In this document: positions 18,701 to 27,486 of the stretch, piece by piece
How positions within the stretch are numbered: position 1 is the stretch's first letter
Layout: each line of letters opens with the position of its first letter
Assembly (NCBI RefSeq): GCF_002211285.1
Contig: NZ_LOKX01000032.1
Location: 248,001-312,000, forward strand
Reading direction: 5' to 3'
Length of the DNA stretch: 64,000 bases
Source of the DNA: Rhizobium sp. R635
GTDB lineage: Bacteria > Pseudomonadota > Alphaproteobacteria > Rhizobiales > Rhizobiaceae
Made by a program: the position numbers and the translations under genes
Notes under the pieces: model-generated
Databases searched by the model: none
Seen by the model: the letters and a program-made list of their open reading frames with translations, nothing else
Told to the model about the DNA's origin: nothing

Positions 18701-19000
18701 TCGCATCTCGGACTGACGCTGCTGAATGCCTGGAATGAAAACATCCTGTTCTTCGAAAAGGCGAGCCGCGCCCGCGACAATGTTTTGCTGATCGCGATCA
18801 GCCTCGACCCCCATAATTTTCAGGAAAGCGATGTCGAGCTGCCGCTCTGGAAGTGGTCGCTCGGCGACGGCGGCGGGCTCGACGCCGAGGATTTGGTCAC
18901 GGGGCATCGGTTCAGGTGGAACGGCAAACGGCAGAGAGTGAGCTTCAATCCTCAGATCCTGCCCTTTGCGATCTGGCGCGTTCGCGCAGCGGAGGCATGA
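15716..19000 (+). CDS. glgE: alpha-1,4-glucan:maltose-1-phosphate maltosyltransferase
   Basis: GlgE (1,094 residues) transfers maltose from maltose-1-phosphate to growing alpha-1,4-glucan. The last 670 residues are the classical enzyme: an N-terminal beta domain (RVVGETVTVEADIFADGHDP), then the GH13 barrel with nucleophile Asp-823 in RVDNPHTKPFPFWEW, acid Glu-852 in FLSEAFTKPK, and NTHDINPDFL. About 420 residues precede it and look like a second, catalytically dead GH13-like barrel. The start is uncertain: GTG at 15716 has a weak ribosome site, and ATG at 15773 has GAGG 9 nt upstream. It is first in a glgE-treS-glgB operon and abuts treS with no gap. Confidence 0.95.
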   Translation: MEQPPPKEVCLKSNSRRRPMLLSAKQGAFSTPPRIYYVNPLLLQGIDAWREVFDHAADTGFDHVLTAPLFDRGGDCSIFTSRDFDRLDPELQLGSAVEEGLSRLVEAAGTSGVGLMIDLMLDGKARDPQAGFRPVDPRRSPLDPAEPMTMMGAERQSQLLAEWTERLRRFSGFGLSGYRVLGIDRVAPAFFKSLITAVREKADTQFLAWTPGTDFAVRRAIADAGFTGCFSSMAWWDLDERWFLEEHNVQEPLGWQVAFPEPPFARRIAHGTESREILERRAVRALRLAASLGGGLMVPMGFEYGAATPLDPTHGDGSGLRKLRHDLAFDISSEIRLANTEIAKAGRARAPSLRLIRNASGPVSALVQSEAQDLRSASDVRFILLNRDLRRSAPAPVTALREAVSGYLPVTADGAVLRLRPGEMRIIEGKAPEPITSRPALDVEQATASPRLAIENITPRVDDGRFPVKRVVGETVTVEADIFADGHDPIAAVLLWKPHDAMAEWNETEMQLGENDRWRAEFLLERVGRYEFAVEAWKNAFAIFRYELTKKNDARLDLKLELQEGLNLVRAAKAEAPAALGADLQALIGSLENASDSERTAILLDPQTSELMNRADRRPFRLRSTTSAVDSERKSAAFASWYQIFPRSQSGDPNRHGTFDDVIPRLRAIRDMGFDVLYFPPIHPIGSTNRKGRNNSLKAAPDDPGSPYAIGSEEGGHDAIHPELGDFEDFGRLVEEAGRHGLEIALDLAIQASPDHPWLTEHPGWFDWRPDGTIKYAENPPKKYEDIVNVDFYTKDALPSLWVELRDIVQLWVDQGVKLFRVDNPHTKPFPFWEWLIGDIRARHPDVVFLSEAFTKPKVMYRLAKIGFSQSYTYFTWRNAKWELEQYMRELTQTAPKEFFRPHFFVNTHDINPDFLQNAPRPAFLIRAALAATLSGLWGVYNGFELCEGRPDAKRKEYADSEKYEIRAWDYDRPGNIIAEIRMLNRIRNENPALHSHLGLTLLNAWNENILFFEKASRARDNVLLIAISLDPHNFQESDVELPLWKWSLGDGGGLDAEDLVTGHRFRWNGKRQRVSFNPQILPFAIWRVRAAEA

Positions 19001-22000
19001 ATGGACACGATGAATCCCGGCAACACCGAGCAGCCGCTCTGGTACAAGGATGCGATCATCTACCAGCTGCACATCAAGTCGTTCTACGACGCCAATGGCG
19101 ACGGCGTCGGCGATTTTGCCGGCCTGCACGACAAGCTCGATCACATCACCGCACTCGGCGTCAATGCCATCTGGCTTTTGCCGTTCTTTCCCTCACCGCG
19201 CCGCGACGATGGTTACGACATCGCCGATTACGGCAATGTCAGCCCGGATTACGGGACCGTGGAGGATTTCCGCGCTTTCGTCGACGCAGCCCACCAGCGC
19301 AATATCCGCGTCATCATCGAGCTCGTCATCAACCACACCTCCGACCAGCATCCCTGGTTCCAGCGCGCGCGCCAGGCGCCCGCGGGATCGCCCGAGCGCG
19401 ACTTCTACGTCTGGTCGGACAGCGACCAGAAATTCCCGGAAACCCGCATCATCTTCCTTGATACGGAAAAATCCAACTGGACATGGGATGCCGTCGCCGG
19501 TGCCTACTACTGGCACCGCTTCTATTCCCACCAGCCGGATCTCAATTTCGACAGCCCGCTCGTCATGGAGGAACTGCTGAAGGTGATGCGCTTCTGGCTG
19601 GAAACCGGCATTGACGGCTTCCGCCTCGACGCGATCCCTTACCTCGTCGAGCGCGAGGGCACGATCAACGAGAACCTGCCGGAAACCCATGCGATCCTCA
19701 AGCGCATCCGCGCCGCGCTAGACGCCACCCACCCCGGCGTCATGCTGCTGGCCGAGGCCAATCAATGGCCGGAGGACACGCGCGAATATTTCGGCGAGGG
19801 TGACGAGTGCCATATGGCTTTCCACTTCCCGCTGATGCCGCGCATGTACATGGCGATCGCCAAGGAGGATCGGTTTCCGATCACCGATATCCTGCGCCAG
19901 ACGCCAGAAATCCCCGAGAATTGCCAATGGGCGATCTTCCTGCGCAATCACGACGAGCTGACGCTCGAAATGGTGACGGATGCCGAGCGGGATTATCTCT
20001 GGGAGACCTATGCCTCCGATAAGCGCGCCCGCATCAATCTCGGCATCAGGCGGCGTCTCGCGCCGCTGATGGAGCGCGACCGCCGGCGCATCGAGCTGAT
20101 GAACGCGCTTCTGCTCTCGATGCCGGGAACGCCTGTGATCTATTACGGCGACGAGATCGGCATGGGCGACAACATCTATCTCGGCGACCGAGACGGGGTG
20201 CGGACGCCGATGCAATGGTCGCCCGACCGCAATGGCGGCTTTTCCCGGACGGACCCGGCGCGTCTCGTCCTGCCGCTGATCGGCGATCCGCTCTACGGTT
20301 TCGAGGCCGTCAACGTCGAGGCGCAGAGCACCGACGCGCATTCGCTGCTCAACTGGACACGCAAGATGCTGGCGCTGCGTGGGCGGCATCCGGCCTTCGG
20401 GCGCGGCTCGCTACGGTTTCTCTCGCCAGAGAACCGGAAAATCCTTGCCTATCTCAGGGAATATGAGGGCGAGACGCTGATGTGCGTCGCGAACCTCTCG
20501 CGGCTGCCGCAGGCGGTCGAGCTTGACCTCTCGGCCTTCGAGGGCCGCGTGCCTATCGAACTGACCGGCATGTCGCCCTTTCCGCCGATCGGCCAGCTGA
20601 CCTATCTGCTGACGCTGCCGCCCTACGGCTTCTTCTGGTTCCAGCTGGAGGCCGATGCCGATCCGCCGGCATGGCGCACCGCGCCGCCCGAACAATTGCC
20701 CGATCTCGTGACGATGGTCATTCGCCGCGGCCTGCTCGATCTCGTCGACGAGCCGCGCCTCGGACGCGTCCTCAGCAACGAAATTCTGCCTGCTTACCTC
20801 GCCAAGCGGCGCTGGTTCGGCGCGAAGGACCAGCCGCTTCAGGCCGCGCGGCTGATCTCGGCGACGCCGATCCCTTATGCCGACGGGATCGTTCTCGGCG
20901 AACTGGAGGTGGAGCTGCCGGATCACAGCGAAGCCTACCAGCTGCCGCTGGCGGTCGCCTGGGACGATGCCCAGCCGTCGGCGCTGACCCAGCAGCTTGC
21001 GCTCGGACGGGTTCGCCAGGGCAGGCGGGTCGGTTTCCTCACGGATGGGTTTGCTGTGGAGGCGATGGCGCGCGGCATCCTGCGCGGGCTGGCCGACCGC
21101 TCGCGCATCACCGGGCGCACCGGCACCCTCGAATTTCTCGGCACCGAGCGGCTCGACCGTCTTGATGTGACCGACGACATGCCGGTTCATTGGCTTTCGG
21201 CCGAGCAATCCAACAGTTCGCTGATCGTCGGCGATACCGCGATGATCAAGCTGATCCGGCACATTTTCCCGGGTGTCCATCCTGAGGTCGAGATGACGCG
21301 GTTTCTGACCTGCGCGGGTTACGACCACACCGCTCCGTTGCTCGGCGAGGTCGCGCACACCGATTCCAGCGGGCGCCGCTCGACCCTGATCATCGTCCAG
21401 GGCGCGATCCGCAACCAGGGCGACGCCTGGAACTGGATGCTCAACAATCTGCGCCGCGGCGCCGACGAACTCGTGCTGGCCGACCCGGCGGTCGAGCCCG
21501 GCGACGACGTCTTCCAGCCGCTGATCAGCTTCGTCGCCATGGTCGGCATGAGGCTCGGCGAATTGCATGTCGTCCTCTCCGGGGAAAATGCCGACGAGGC
21601 TTTCAGTCCCGTCGTCGCCGGCGACGATGAGGTGGAGGCGATCAGGAAGGCGGTGGCGGGCGAAGTCGCCTATGCCATGTCGAAACTGGCGGAACGCGAG
21701 GAAAATGCCGATCCCGCGATCGATCTTCTCGCCCGCCCGCTTCTGGAGCGCCGTTCCGAGCTCGTCGAACTTGGCGCGAGGCTGGCGGAGAGCGCCCGCA
21801 GCACGCTGATGACGCGCACGCATGGCGACTTCCATCTCGGCCAGATCCTGGTCAGCGAGGGCGATGCCGTCATCATCGACTTCGAAGGCGAGCCCGCGAA
21901 AAATCTCGCCGAACGCCGGGCGAAGACGGTTCCGTTGCGAGATGTCGCCGGGCTTCTGAGGTCGCTCAGCTACCTCGTCGCCACCGCCCAGCTCGACAAT

Positions 22001-22282
22001 GACGCGGTCACCGAACACGAAAACGAGGTGCGCCGCGACGCCATCGCCCGTTTCGGGCGCCATGCCGAGAAGGCCTTTCTCGATGCCTATTGGCAGGCGG
22101 CCTCCGCATCGAAGGCGCTCGCCATGCCGACGGAACAGCGTCGGAGGGTTCTCGATGCCTTTCTTCTCGAAAAGGCCGCTTACGAAGTCGCCTATGAAGC
22201 CCGCATCAGGCCGAAGTGGCTGCCGATCCCGCTTGCCGGCCTAACCGAAATCGTATCGCGCTTGGCGGGGGTAACGGCATGA
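19001..22282 (+). CDS. treS: trehalose synthase fused to maltokinase (TreS-Pep2)
   Basis: A 1,093-residue bifunctional enzyme. Residues 1 to about 550 are TreS, a GH13 isomerase of trehalose and maltose. It has Asp-210 in GFRLDAIPYL, Glu-252 in LAEANQWP and Asp-318 in RNHDELTLEM. Residues from about 590 onward are maltokinase (Pep2), which makes maltose-1-phosphate with ATP. It has the APH-like loop THGDFHLGQI (Asp-943) and IIDFEGEP (Asp-960). The fusion channels trehalose to maltose-1-phosphate for GlgE. The gene abuts glgE and overlaps glgB by 4 bp (ATGA). Confidence 0.96.
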   Translation: MDTMNPGNTEQPLWYKDAIIYQLHIKSFYDANGDGVGDFAGLHDKLDHITALGVNAIWLLPFFPSPRRDDGYDIADYGNVSPDYGTVEDFRAFVDAAHQRNIRVIIELVINHTSDQHPWFQRARQAPAGSPERDFYVWSDSDQKFPETRIIFLDTEKSNWTWDAVAGAYYWHRFYSHQPDLNFDSPLVMEELLKVMRFWLETGIDGFRLDAIPYLVEREGTINENLPETHAILKRIRAALDATHPGVMLLAEANQWPEDTREYFGEGDECHMAFHFPLMPRMYMAIAKEDRFPITDILRQTPEIPENCQWAIFLRNHDELTLEMVTDAERDYLWETYASDKRARINLGIRRRLAPLMERDRRRIELMNALLLSMPGTPVIYYGDEIGMGDNIYLGDRDGVRTPMQWSPDRNGGFSRTDPARLVLPLIGDPLYGFEAVNVEAQSTDAHSLLNWTRKMLALRGRHPAFGRGSLRFLSPENRKILAYLREYEGETLMCVANLSRLPQAVELDLSAFEGRVPIELTGMSPFPPIGQLTYLLTLPPYGFFWFQLEADADPPAWRTAPPEQLPDLVTMVIRRGLLDLVDEPRLGRVLSNEILPAYLAKRRWFGAKDQPLQAARLISATPIPYADGIVLGELEVELPDHSEAYQLPLAVAWDDAQPSALTQQLALGRVRQGRRVGFLTDGFAVEAMARGILRGLADRSRITGRTGTLEFLGTERLDRLDVTDDMPVHWLSAEQSNSSLIVGDTAMIKLIRHIFPGVHPEVEMTRFLTCAGYDHTAPLLGEVAHTDSSGRRSTLIIVQGAIRNQGDAWNWMLNNLRRGADELVLADPAVEPGDDVFQPLISFVAMVGMRLGELHVVLSGENADEAFSPVVAGDDEVEAIRKAVAGEVAYAMSKLAEREENADPAIDLLARPLLERRSELVELGARLAESARSTLMTRTHGDFHLGQILVSEGDAVIIDFEGEPAKNLAERRAKTVPLRDVAGLLRSLSYLVATAQLDNDAVTEHENEVRRDAIARFGRHAEKAFLDAYWQAASASKALAMPTEQRRRVLDAFLLEKAAYEVAYEARIRPKWLPIPLAGLTEIVSRLAGVTA

Positions 22283-24477
22283 ATGTCGAACGCTCGGAAC
22301 TTCTCGCAGGCATCGGGCACGATGCGCTCTGGGCCCTGATCGAAGGCCGCCACGGCGATCCCTTCTCGATCCTCGGTCCGCATGAGAGCGGCGGCATGAC
22401 GATCATGCGCGTCTATTTGCCGGGCGCCGAAGGCGTCGACCTCATCGAAGCGGCGAGCGGCAGGGTGGTGGCGCCTTTCAGCATCGCTCATCCCTCCGGC
22501 CTGTTTGCGGCGGCGGTGGGTTCGAGGATGCCCTACCGGTTGCGGATCACATGGCCGGATGGCGAACAGATCACCGAGGACCCCTACAGCTTTGGGCTTC
22601 TGCTCGGGGAACTCGATCTCCACCTGATATCCGAGGGCACCCACTACAGCCTGAGCCGGACGCTCGGCGCGGTGGAGATGTCGGTCGACGAGGTGGCTGG
22701 GGTTCGTTTCGCCGTCTGGGCGCCGAATGCCCGCCGCGTCTCTGTCGTCGGCGATTTCAACGCCTGGGACGGGCGGCGAAACCCGATGCGGCTGCGGCAG
22801 TCGGCCGGCGTCTGGGAACTGTTCGTGCCTCGGCTCGCGCCCGGCGAGAGATACAAATTCGAAATCATTGACGCGCATGGCAATTGCCTGCCGCAGAAGG
22901 CCGACCCGGTGGCGAGAGCGAGCGAAGCTGCCCCGTCCACCGCATCGATCGTCGCATCGTCGACACGGTTTCGATGGACTGATGACAATTGGATGAAGGG
23001 GCGCTCGCGACAGGAAAGACTGGAGGGTCCGATCTCCGTCTACGAGGTGCATGCCGGTTCCTGGCTGCGGGAGAATGGCGGGCGGTCGCTCGACTGGGCC
23101 GAACTCAGCCAGCGGCTCGTTCCTTATGTTCGTGCGATGGGGTTTACCCATATCGAGTTGCTGCCGATCATGGAGCATCCCTTCGGCGGCTCCTGGGGCT
23201 ATCAGCCGCTCGGCCTCTTCGCTCCGACCGGCCGTTACGGCACGCCTGAGGATTTCGCCTATTTCATCGACCGCTGCCACGGCGCCGGGATCGGCGTCAT
23301 CCTCGACTGGGTGCCGGCCCATTTCCCCACGGATGTCTGGGGGCTCGCCCGCTTCGACGGCACGGCGCTTTACGAGCATGAGGATCCGCGCGAGGGCTTT
23401 CACCGCGATTGGAACACGCTGATCTACAATCTCGGCCGCAACGAGGTGAAGGGCTTCCTGATCGCCAGCGCGCTCGAATGGCTCGAACGCTACCACATCG
23501 ACGGATTGCGCGTCGACGCCGTCGCCTCGATGCTCTACCGCGACTACAGCCGCAACGAGGGGGAATGGATTCCCAATCAATATGGCGGGCGCGAAAATCT
23601 CGAAGCGGTGGAATTCTTCAAGCACCTGAACAGCATCATTCACGAGCGCTGCCCGCATGCCATGACGATCGCCGAGGAATCGACGGCCTGGCCCGGGGTG
23701 ACGAAGCCGCCGGAAGAGGGAGGCCTGGGCTTCGACATGAAGTGGAACATGGGCTGGATGCATGACAGCCTGAGCTACATCGAGAAAGATCCCGTCTACC
23801 GGAGCTATCACCACGGCACGATGACCTTCGGGATGATCTATGCCTATTCCGAGCGCTTCATCCTGCCGATTTCGCATGACGAGGTCGTTTACGGAAAGGG
23901 CTCGCTGCTCGGCAAGATGCCGGGCGACGAGTGGCAGAAATTCGCCAATCTGCGCAGCTACCTCGCCTTCATGTGGGGCCATCCCGGCAAGAAGCTGATG
24001 TTCATGGGCGGCGAGATCGCCCAGCCCGGCGAGTGGAACCATGACGCCTCAATCAGCTGGGATGTGCTGGACCGGCCGGCGCATGCCGGGCTTCAGCGGC
24101 TGGTCAAGGATTTGAACGGTTTTTACGGAGAAGAGCCGGCCTTGCAGTTCGGCGATTTCCATTCCGAGGGCTTCGAATGGGCGGCGGCGAACGACAGCGT
24201 CAATTCCGTTCTCGGCATGCTGCGTTATGCTCCGGAGCGCTCGTCCTCCGTCCTCGTCGTCTCGAACTTCACGCCGGTGCCGCGTTACGGCTACCGGATC
24301 GGCGTGCCGCGGGACGGCGTGTGGATCGAACGGATGACGACGGATGCGCGCGAATATGGCGGCTCCGGTCTCGTCAATGGCGCAGTGCCGAGCGAACCCA
24401 TACCCGCCCACGGCAGGCAGCATTCGCTCTCGCTGATGCTGCCGCCGCTGGCGACGGTTTTTCTCAAGTCACCTTGA
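22279..24477 (+). CDS. glgB: 1,4-alpha-glucan branching enzyme
   Basis: GlgB (732 residues, normal length) cuts alpha-1,4 chains and rejoins them as alpha-1,6 branches. Two N-terminal carbohydrate-binding beta modules (HPFGGSW-type region begins near residue 300) precede the GH13 barrel. The nucleophile is Asp-413 in GLRVDAVASMLYRDYS and the acid Glu-466 in TIAEESTAWPG. The late LPISHDEVVYGKGSL motif is typical. The start at 22279 overlaps the treS stop. It completes the trehalose to branched glucan route of this operon. It converges on a ThDP-enzyme gene with only 21 bp between the stops. Confidence 0.97.
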   Translation: MNVERSELLAGIGHDALWALIEGRHGDPFSILGPHESGGMTIMRVYLPGAEGVDLIEAASGRVVAPFSIAHPSGLFAAAVGSRMPYRLRITWPDGEQITEDPYSFGLLLGELDLHLISEGTHYSLSRTLGAVEMSVDEVAGVRFAVWAPNARRVSVVGDFNAWDGRRNPMRLRQSAGVWELFVPRLAPGERYKFEIIDAHGNCLPQKADPVARASEAAPSTASIVASSTRFRWTDDNWMKGRSRQERLEGPISVYEVHAGSWLRENGGRSLDWAELSQRLVPYVRAMGFTHIELLPIMEHPFGGSWGYQPLGLFAPTGRYGTPEDFAYFIDRCHGAGIGVILDWVPAHFPTDVWGLARFDGTALYEHEDPREGFHRDWNTLIYNLGRNEVKGFLIASALEWLERYHIDGLRVDAVASMLYRDYSRNEGEWIPNQYGGRENLEAVEFFKHLNSIIHERCPHAMTIAEESTAWPGVTKPPEEGGLGFDMKWNMGWMHDSLSYIEKDPVYRSYHHGTMTFGMIYAYSERFILPISHDEVVYGKGSLLGKMPGDEWQKFANLRSYLAFMWGHPGKKLMFMGGEIAQPGEWNHDASISWDVLDRPAHAGLQRLVKDLNGFYGEEPALQFGDFHSEGFEWAAANDSVNSVLGMLRYAPERSSSVLVVSNFTPVPRYGYRIGVPRDGVWIERMTTDAREYGGSGLVNGAVPSEPIPAHGRQHSLSLMLPPLATVFLKSP

Positions 24478-24498
24478 TAGGGCTTCACGTCCTTCCGG

Positions 24499-26127
24499 TC
24501 ATTCCGCGTGCGGAGCCGGATGAATGAAAGGCCAGGGGCTCGCCTCGGAGCCCTTTTCGACAGGAACCTCGATGAGGACAGGTTCATCGAGAGCAAGCGC
24601 TTTCTCCAATACCTCCCTCAATTCGCCGGGGCTCGTCGCCTTGAAGGATCGGATGCCGAAGCTCTCGCCCAGGGCGACGAAATCGGGATTGGTGAGATCC
24701 GAGCCGAGATAACGGCCTTTATAGGTCTGCTTCTGATCGCGCAGCACATTGCCGTAGGCGGAGTTGTTGAAGACGATGGCGACGACATTGATCTTGTGCT
24801 GGACGGCGGTGGCAAGTTCTTGAACACCGAACATGAAGCCGCCATCCCCTGAAACCGAGATAACGGCTTTATCAGGATGGGCGACTTTCACACCCAGGGC
24901 GGTGTTGAAGCCGAAACCGAGATTATCCTGGTAACCGCAGGTTACATATTGACGAGGGCCATAGACGGGAAATCCAAACCGGGCGGTGAAGCCCATCTGA
25001 CTGACCTCCTCGACGAAGAAACCGTCCCTCGGCAAGGCTTCGCGAATGGCGTCGAGATAGGCGAGTTGCGGCTGCACCGCCGAGAAGCGAGACTTGGCCT
25101 CCCTGTTGAACTCGGCAAATTCGCTCGTGCGGTCCTCGCGACGCGTGCCCGTGAGGGCATCGATCAGAGCTTGCGTCCCATCGCTTGCATCCGCGACGAT
25201 ACCGATATCAGGCTTGAGGCGCACCATCTCGGTCGGATCGACATCGATGCGGATGATCTTCAGCCCCTTTGGCAGCCATTTCCAGCGCATGTACTGCAAT
25301 TCGAGCCGGCTGCCGACCCCGATCAGCACGTCGACCTTCTTCCAATATTCATAGGCGGCGACGAAATTCAGGTAGTTCGGGTGGTCGTCGGCGACGATGC
25401 CCTTGCCGGAGCGATGCGAAGTGACGGGCGCCTGCAGCAGTTCCGCCAGCGCGGCAATCTCCGCACCGGCATCCGCCGCGCCGCCGCCGACCATGATCAT
25501 CGGATTGCTGGCGCCTGATATCAGCGCCGCCGCGGCGGCGATCTGATCGGGATTGACCGCCGGATGAGGCGCGCGCGTTGCTACGGGAACGTCGATTTCA
25601 GGGCCGGCTTGTCCGAACACGTCCCACGGCGCTTCGACCGCTCCTGGGCCCTGGCGGCCGGAGAGCATCTTGGCGACGACCTCGGCCATGATGGACCCGG
25701 CCTCGGACTGGTGGTTGATGCGCTCCGACGTCTTGGTAATCCCGCGCATCGTCGCGAGCTGATCCGGCAGTTCGTGCAATTGCCCTCTGCCGCGCCCGAT
25801 CAGGTGCGACATGATGTTGCCGGTGACGCAGAGTACGGGCGCATTGGCGCCGTAAGCGGTGCAGAGGGCCGCACCCGAATTGAGAACACCGGGACCTGGC
25901 ACGACGGTATAGGCGCCGATCCGGCCGGTGGATTTGGCATAGCCATAGGCCATGTAGCCCGCACCCTGTTCATGCCGGGTGTGAATGAACCGGATCTTGT
26001 CGCCGGCGTCATAAAGGGCGTCGTTGAAATCATACATATGGGCGCCGGGGATGCCGAAGACCGTGTCGATCCCGTGGGCGACAAGCGAACGGGTGATCGC
26101 CTGGCCGGTCGTTTCTTTCCTGCTCAT
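24499..26127 (-). CDS. thiamine diphosphate-dependent enzyme (acetolactate synthase/decarboxylase family)
   Basis: A 542-residue ThDP enzyme. The N-terminal PYR domain carries the activating Glu (about residue 51) in HTRHEQGAGYMAYG. A middle Rossmann-like domain follows (IMVGGGAADAGAE). The C-terminal PP domain has the cofactor motif SGDGGFMFGVQEL (about 424) closed by NNSAYGN. It lacks obvious features that would fix it as acetolactate synthase. It lies 25 bp after the aminotransferase stop region on the same strand and is probably cotranscribed with it. A 2-oxoacid decarboxylase role is therefore plausible but unproven. Confidence 0.85.
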   Translation of the reverse strand: MSRKETTGQAITRSLVAHGIDTVFGIPGAHMYDFNDALYDAGDKIRFIHTRHEQGAGYMAYGYAKSTGRIGAYTVVPGPGVLNSGAALCTAYGANAPVLCVTGNIMSHLIGRGRGQLHELPDQLATMRGITKTSERINHQSEAGSIMAEVVAKMLSGRQGPGAVEAPWDVFGQAGPEIDVPVATRAPHPAVNPDQIAAAAALISGASNPMIMVGGGAADAGAEIAALAELLQAPVTSHRSGKGIVADDHPNYLNFVAAYEYWKKVDVLIGVGSRLELQYMRWKWLPKGLKIIRIDVDPTEMVRLKPDIGIVADASDGTQALIDALTGTRREDRTSEFAEFNREAKSRFSAVQPQLAYLDAIREALPRDGFFVEEVSQMGFTARFGFPVYGPRQYVTCGYQDNLGFGFNTALGVKVAHPDKAVISVSGDGGFMFGVQELATAVQHKINVVAIVFNNSAYGNVLRDQKQTYKGRYLGSDLTNPDFVALGESFGIRSFKATSPGELREVLEKALALDEPVLIEVPVEKGSEASPWPFIHPAPHAE

Positions 26128-26152
26128 TCGAAAGCTCCAAGAATGCGATTGG

Positions 26153-27331
26153 TTATGATTTCAGGCAGCCTTCGGCCCGGAGCGCCGCGACGATGGCGCC
26201 GGCATCGGCGGGCTGCATGCCGGCAAGGTTCATGCGGCCGGAATCGGCCATGTAGATGCCGTGGTTTGCCCTGAGCGCGACCGCCGTTTCCCTACGCATG
26301 GAGAGATTGGAGAACAGGCCGCGTTGCCGGCTGATGAAGGCGAGATCGGGAGAGGCGGCGGCCAGTGCCGCGCGATTGCCGTTGACGCGCTCGCACATTT
26401 CTTCGAGCTCCGCACGCCACATTGCCGTCATTTCGGGGCTTTCGAGAATGACCCTGACGACAGCCGCGCCATGGTCTGGCGGCATGGACCAGTTGACGCG
26501 GGCAAGCGCCGCCATGTTGCTTTCGGCCTTCGTGACGTCATCGGCATTGCGGGCCACGACGTAGAGCGCGCCGACGCGCTCGCGATAGAGGCCGAAGTTC
26601 TTGTCGCAGGAATAGGCGATCAGCGCCTCGTCGACCGCATCGAGGATCATGCGTGCCGGCGCGGCATCCTGTTCGAGACCGTCGCCGAGCCCCTGATAGG
26701 CGAGATCGATGAAGGGCACGAGCCTGTGCGCAACGAGGAGATCGGCAATCTCTCGCCACTGCTCCATGGTGAAATCGATGCCCGTGGGATTGTGGCAGCA
26801 ACCATGAAGCAGCACGACGTCGCCCTCGTTGGCGGAAGACAAGGCTTCCACCACGCTTTCGAATTTCACCTGCTGTAACGTAAGGTCGACGAAGGCATAT
26901 TCCTTCACGGTCAGGCGCGCCGAAGAGAAGATCGGCGCATGGTTGGGCCAGCTCGGCGTCCCCAGGAGAACCTTCGCCGATGGGTTTGCCGTTTGGATGA
27001 GCTCCGCGCCGAGGCGGAGCGCGCCGCTTCCGCCCGGCGTCTGAATGCCGACGAGGCGTTGGGCGAATTTCGGCGAGTTTCCGAAGATAATCGGCTCAAG
27101 CAGGCGGACGAATTGCAGATCGCCTTCGGGGCCGAGATATTTCTTGCTGTCCTGGGTTTCGAGAAGAAGCTGCTCCGCCGCCTTGACGGCACGCATGACG
27201 GGCGTGCGTCCCATGGCGTCGCGATAAACGCCGACGCCGAGGTCGATCTTTCCGGAGCGCTCGTCGGCCTGAAAGGCCTTGATGAGTGCAAGCAGGCTGT
27301 CGGCCGGCCGGTTCTTCAGTTCCTCAAACAC
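26153..27331 (-). CDS. aspartate/aromatic amino acid aminotransferase (class I)
   Basis: A 392-residue PLP aminotransferase of the AspC/TyrB subgroup. It shows the LGVGVYRDAMGRTPVM N-terminal run, the HGCCHNPTGIDFT motif, and the Schiff-base Lys at about residue 243 in YSCDKNFGLYRERVG. The start is set at GTG 27331: GGAGGTG lies just upstream, and the protein then begins FEELKNRPADSLL, typical of this family. An in-frame GTG three codons earlier has no room for a ribosome site. The gene leads an operon with the ThDP enzyme and diverges from an Lrp regulator. Confidence 0.92.
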   Translation of the reverse strand: MFEELKNRPADSLLALIKAFQADERSGKIDLGVGVYRDAMGRTPVMRAVKAAEQLLLETQDSKKYLGPEGDLQFVRLLEPIIFGNSPKFAQRLVGIQTPGGSGALRLGAELIQTANPSAKVLLGTPSWPNHAPIFSSARLTVKEYAFVDLTLQQVKFESVVEALSSANEGDVVLLHGCCHNPTGIDFTMEQWREIADLLVAHRLVPFIDLAYQGLGDGLEQDAAPARMILDAVDEALIAYSCDKNFGLYRERVGALYVVARNADDVTKAESNMAALARVNWSMPPDHGAAVVRVILESPEMTAMWRAELEEMCERVNGNRAALAAASPDLAFISRQRGLFSNLSMRRETAVALRANHGIYMADSGRMNLAGMQPADAGAIVAALRAEGCLKS

Positions 27332-27386
27332 GAGCTCCACCTCCGCTTTTGTGTCATTGGCCGGAGATTAACGGAACTTTCATGAC

Positions 27387-27465
27387 GAATTTCTGCGATT
27401 ATCTCCTTTCGGAGGTGAATCGATGCAGACAATCGGCGCGCAAAGGCTATATTGCGCAGAAATTC
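27387..27465. promoter_or_regulatory. long-spaced inverted repeat, candidate Lrp sites
   Basis: An 11-bp element GAATTTCTGCG (27387-27397) recurs perfectly in inverted form as CGCAGAAATTC (27455-27465), with centres 68 bp apart, in the divergent aminotransferase-Lrp region. Widely spaced repeated sites suit an oligomeric Lrp-type regulator that wraps DNA. Confidence 0.5.
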
Positions 27466-27486
27466 CCCTTATATGAGAGGGCGTCA

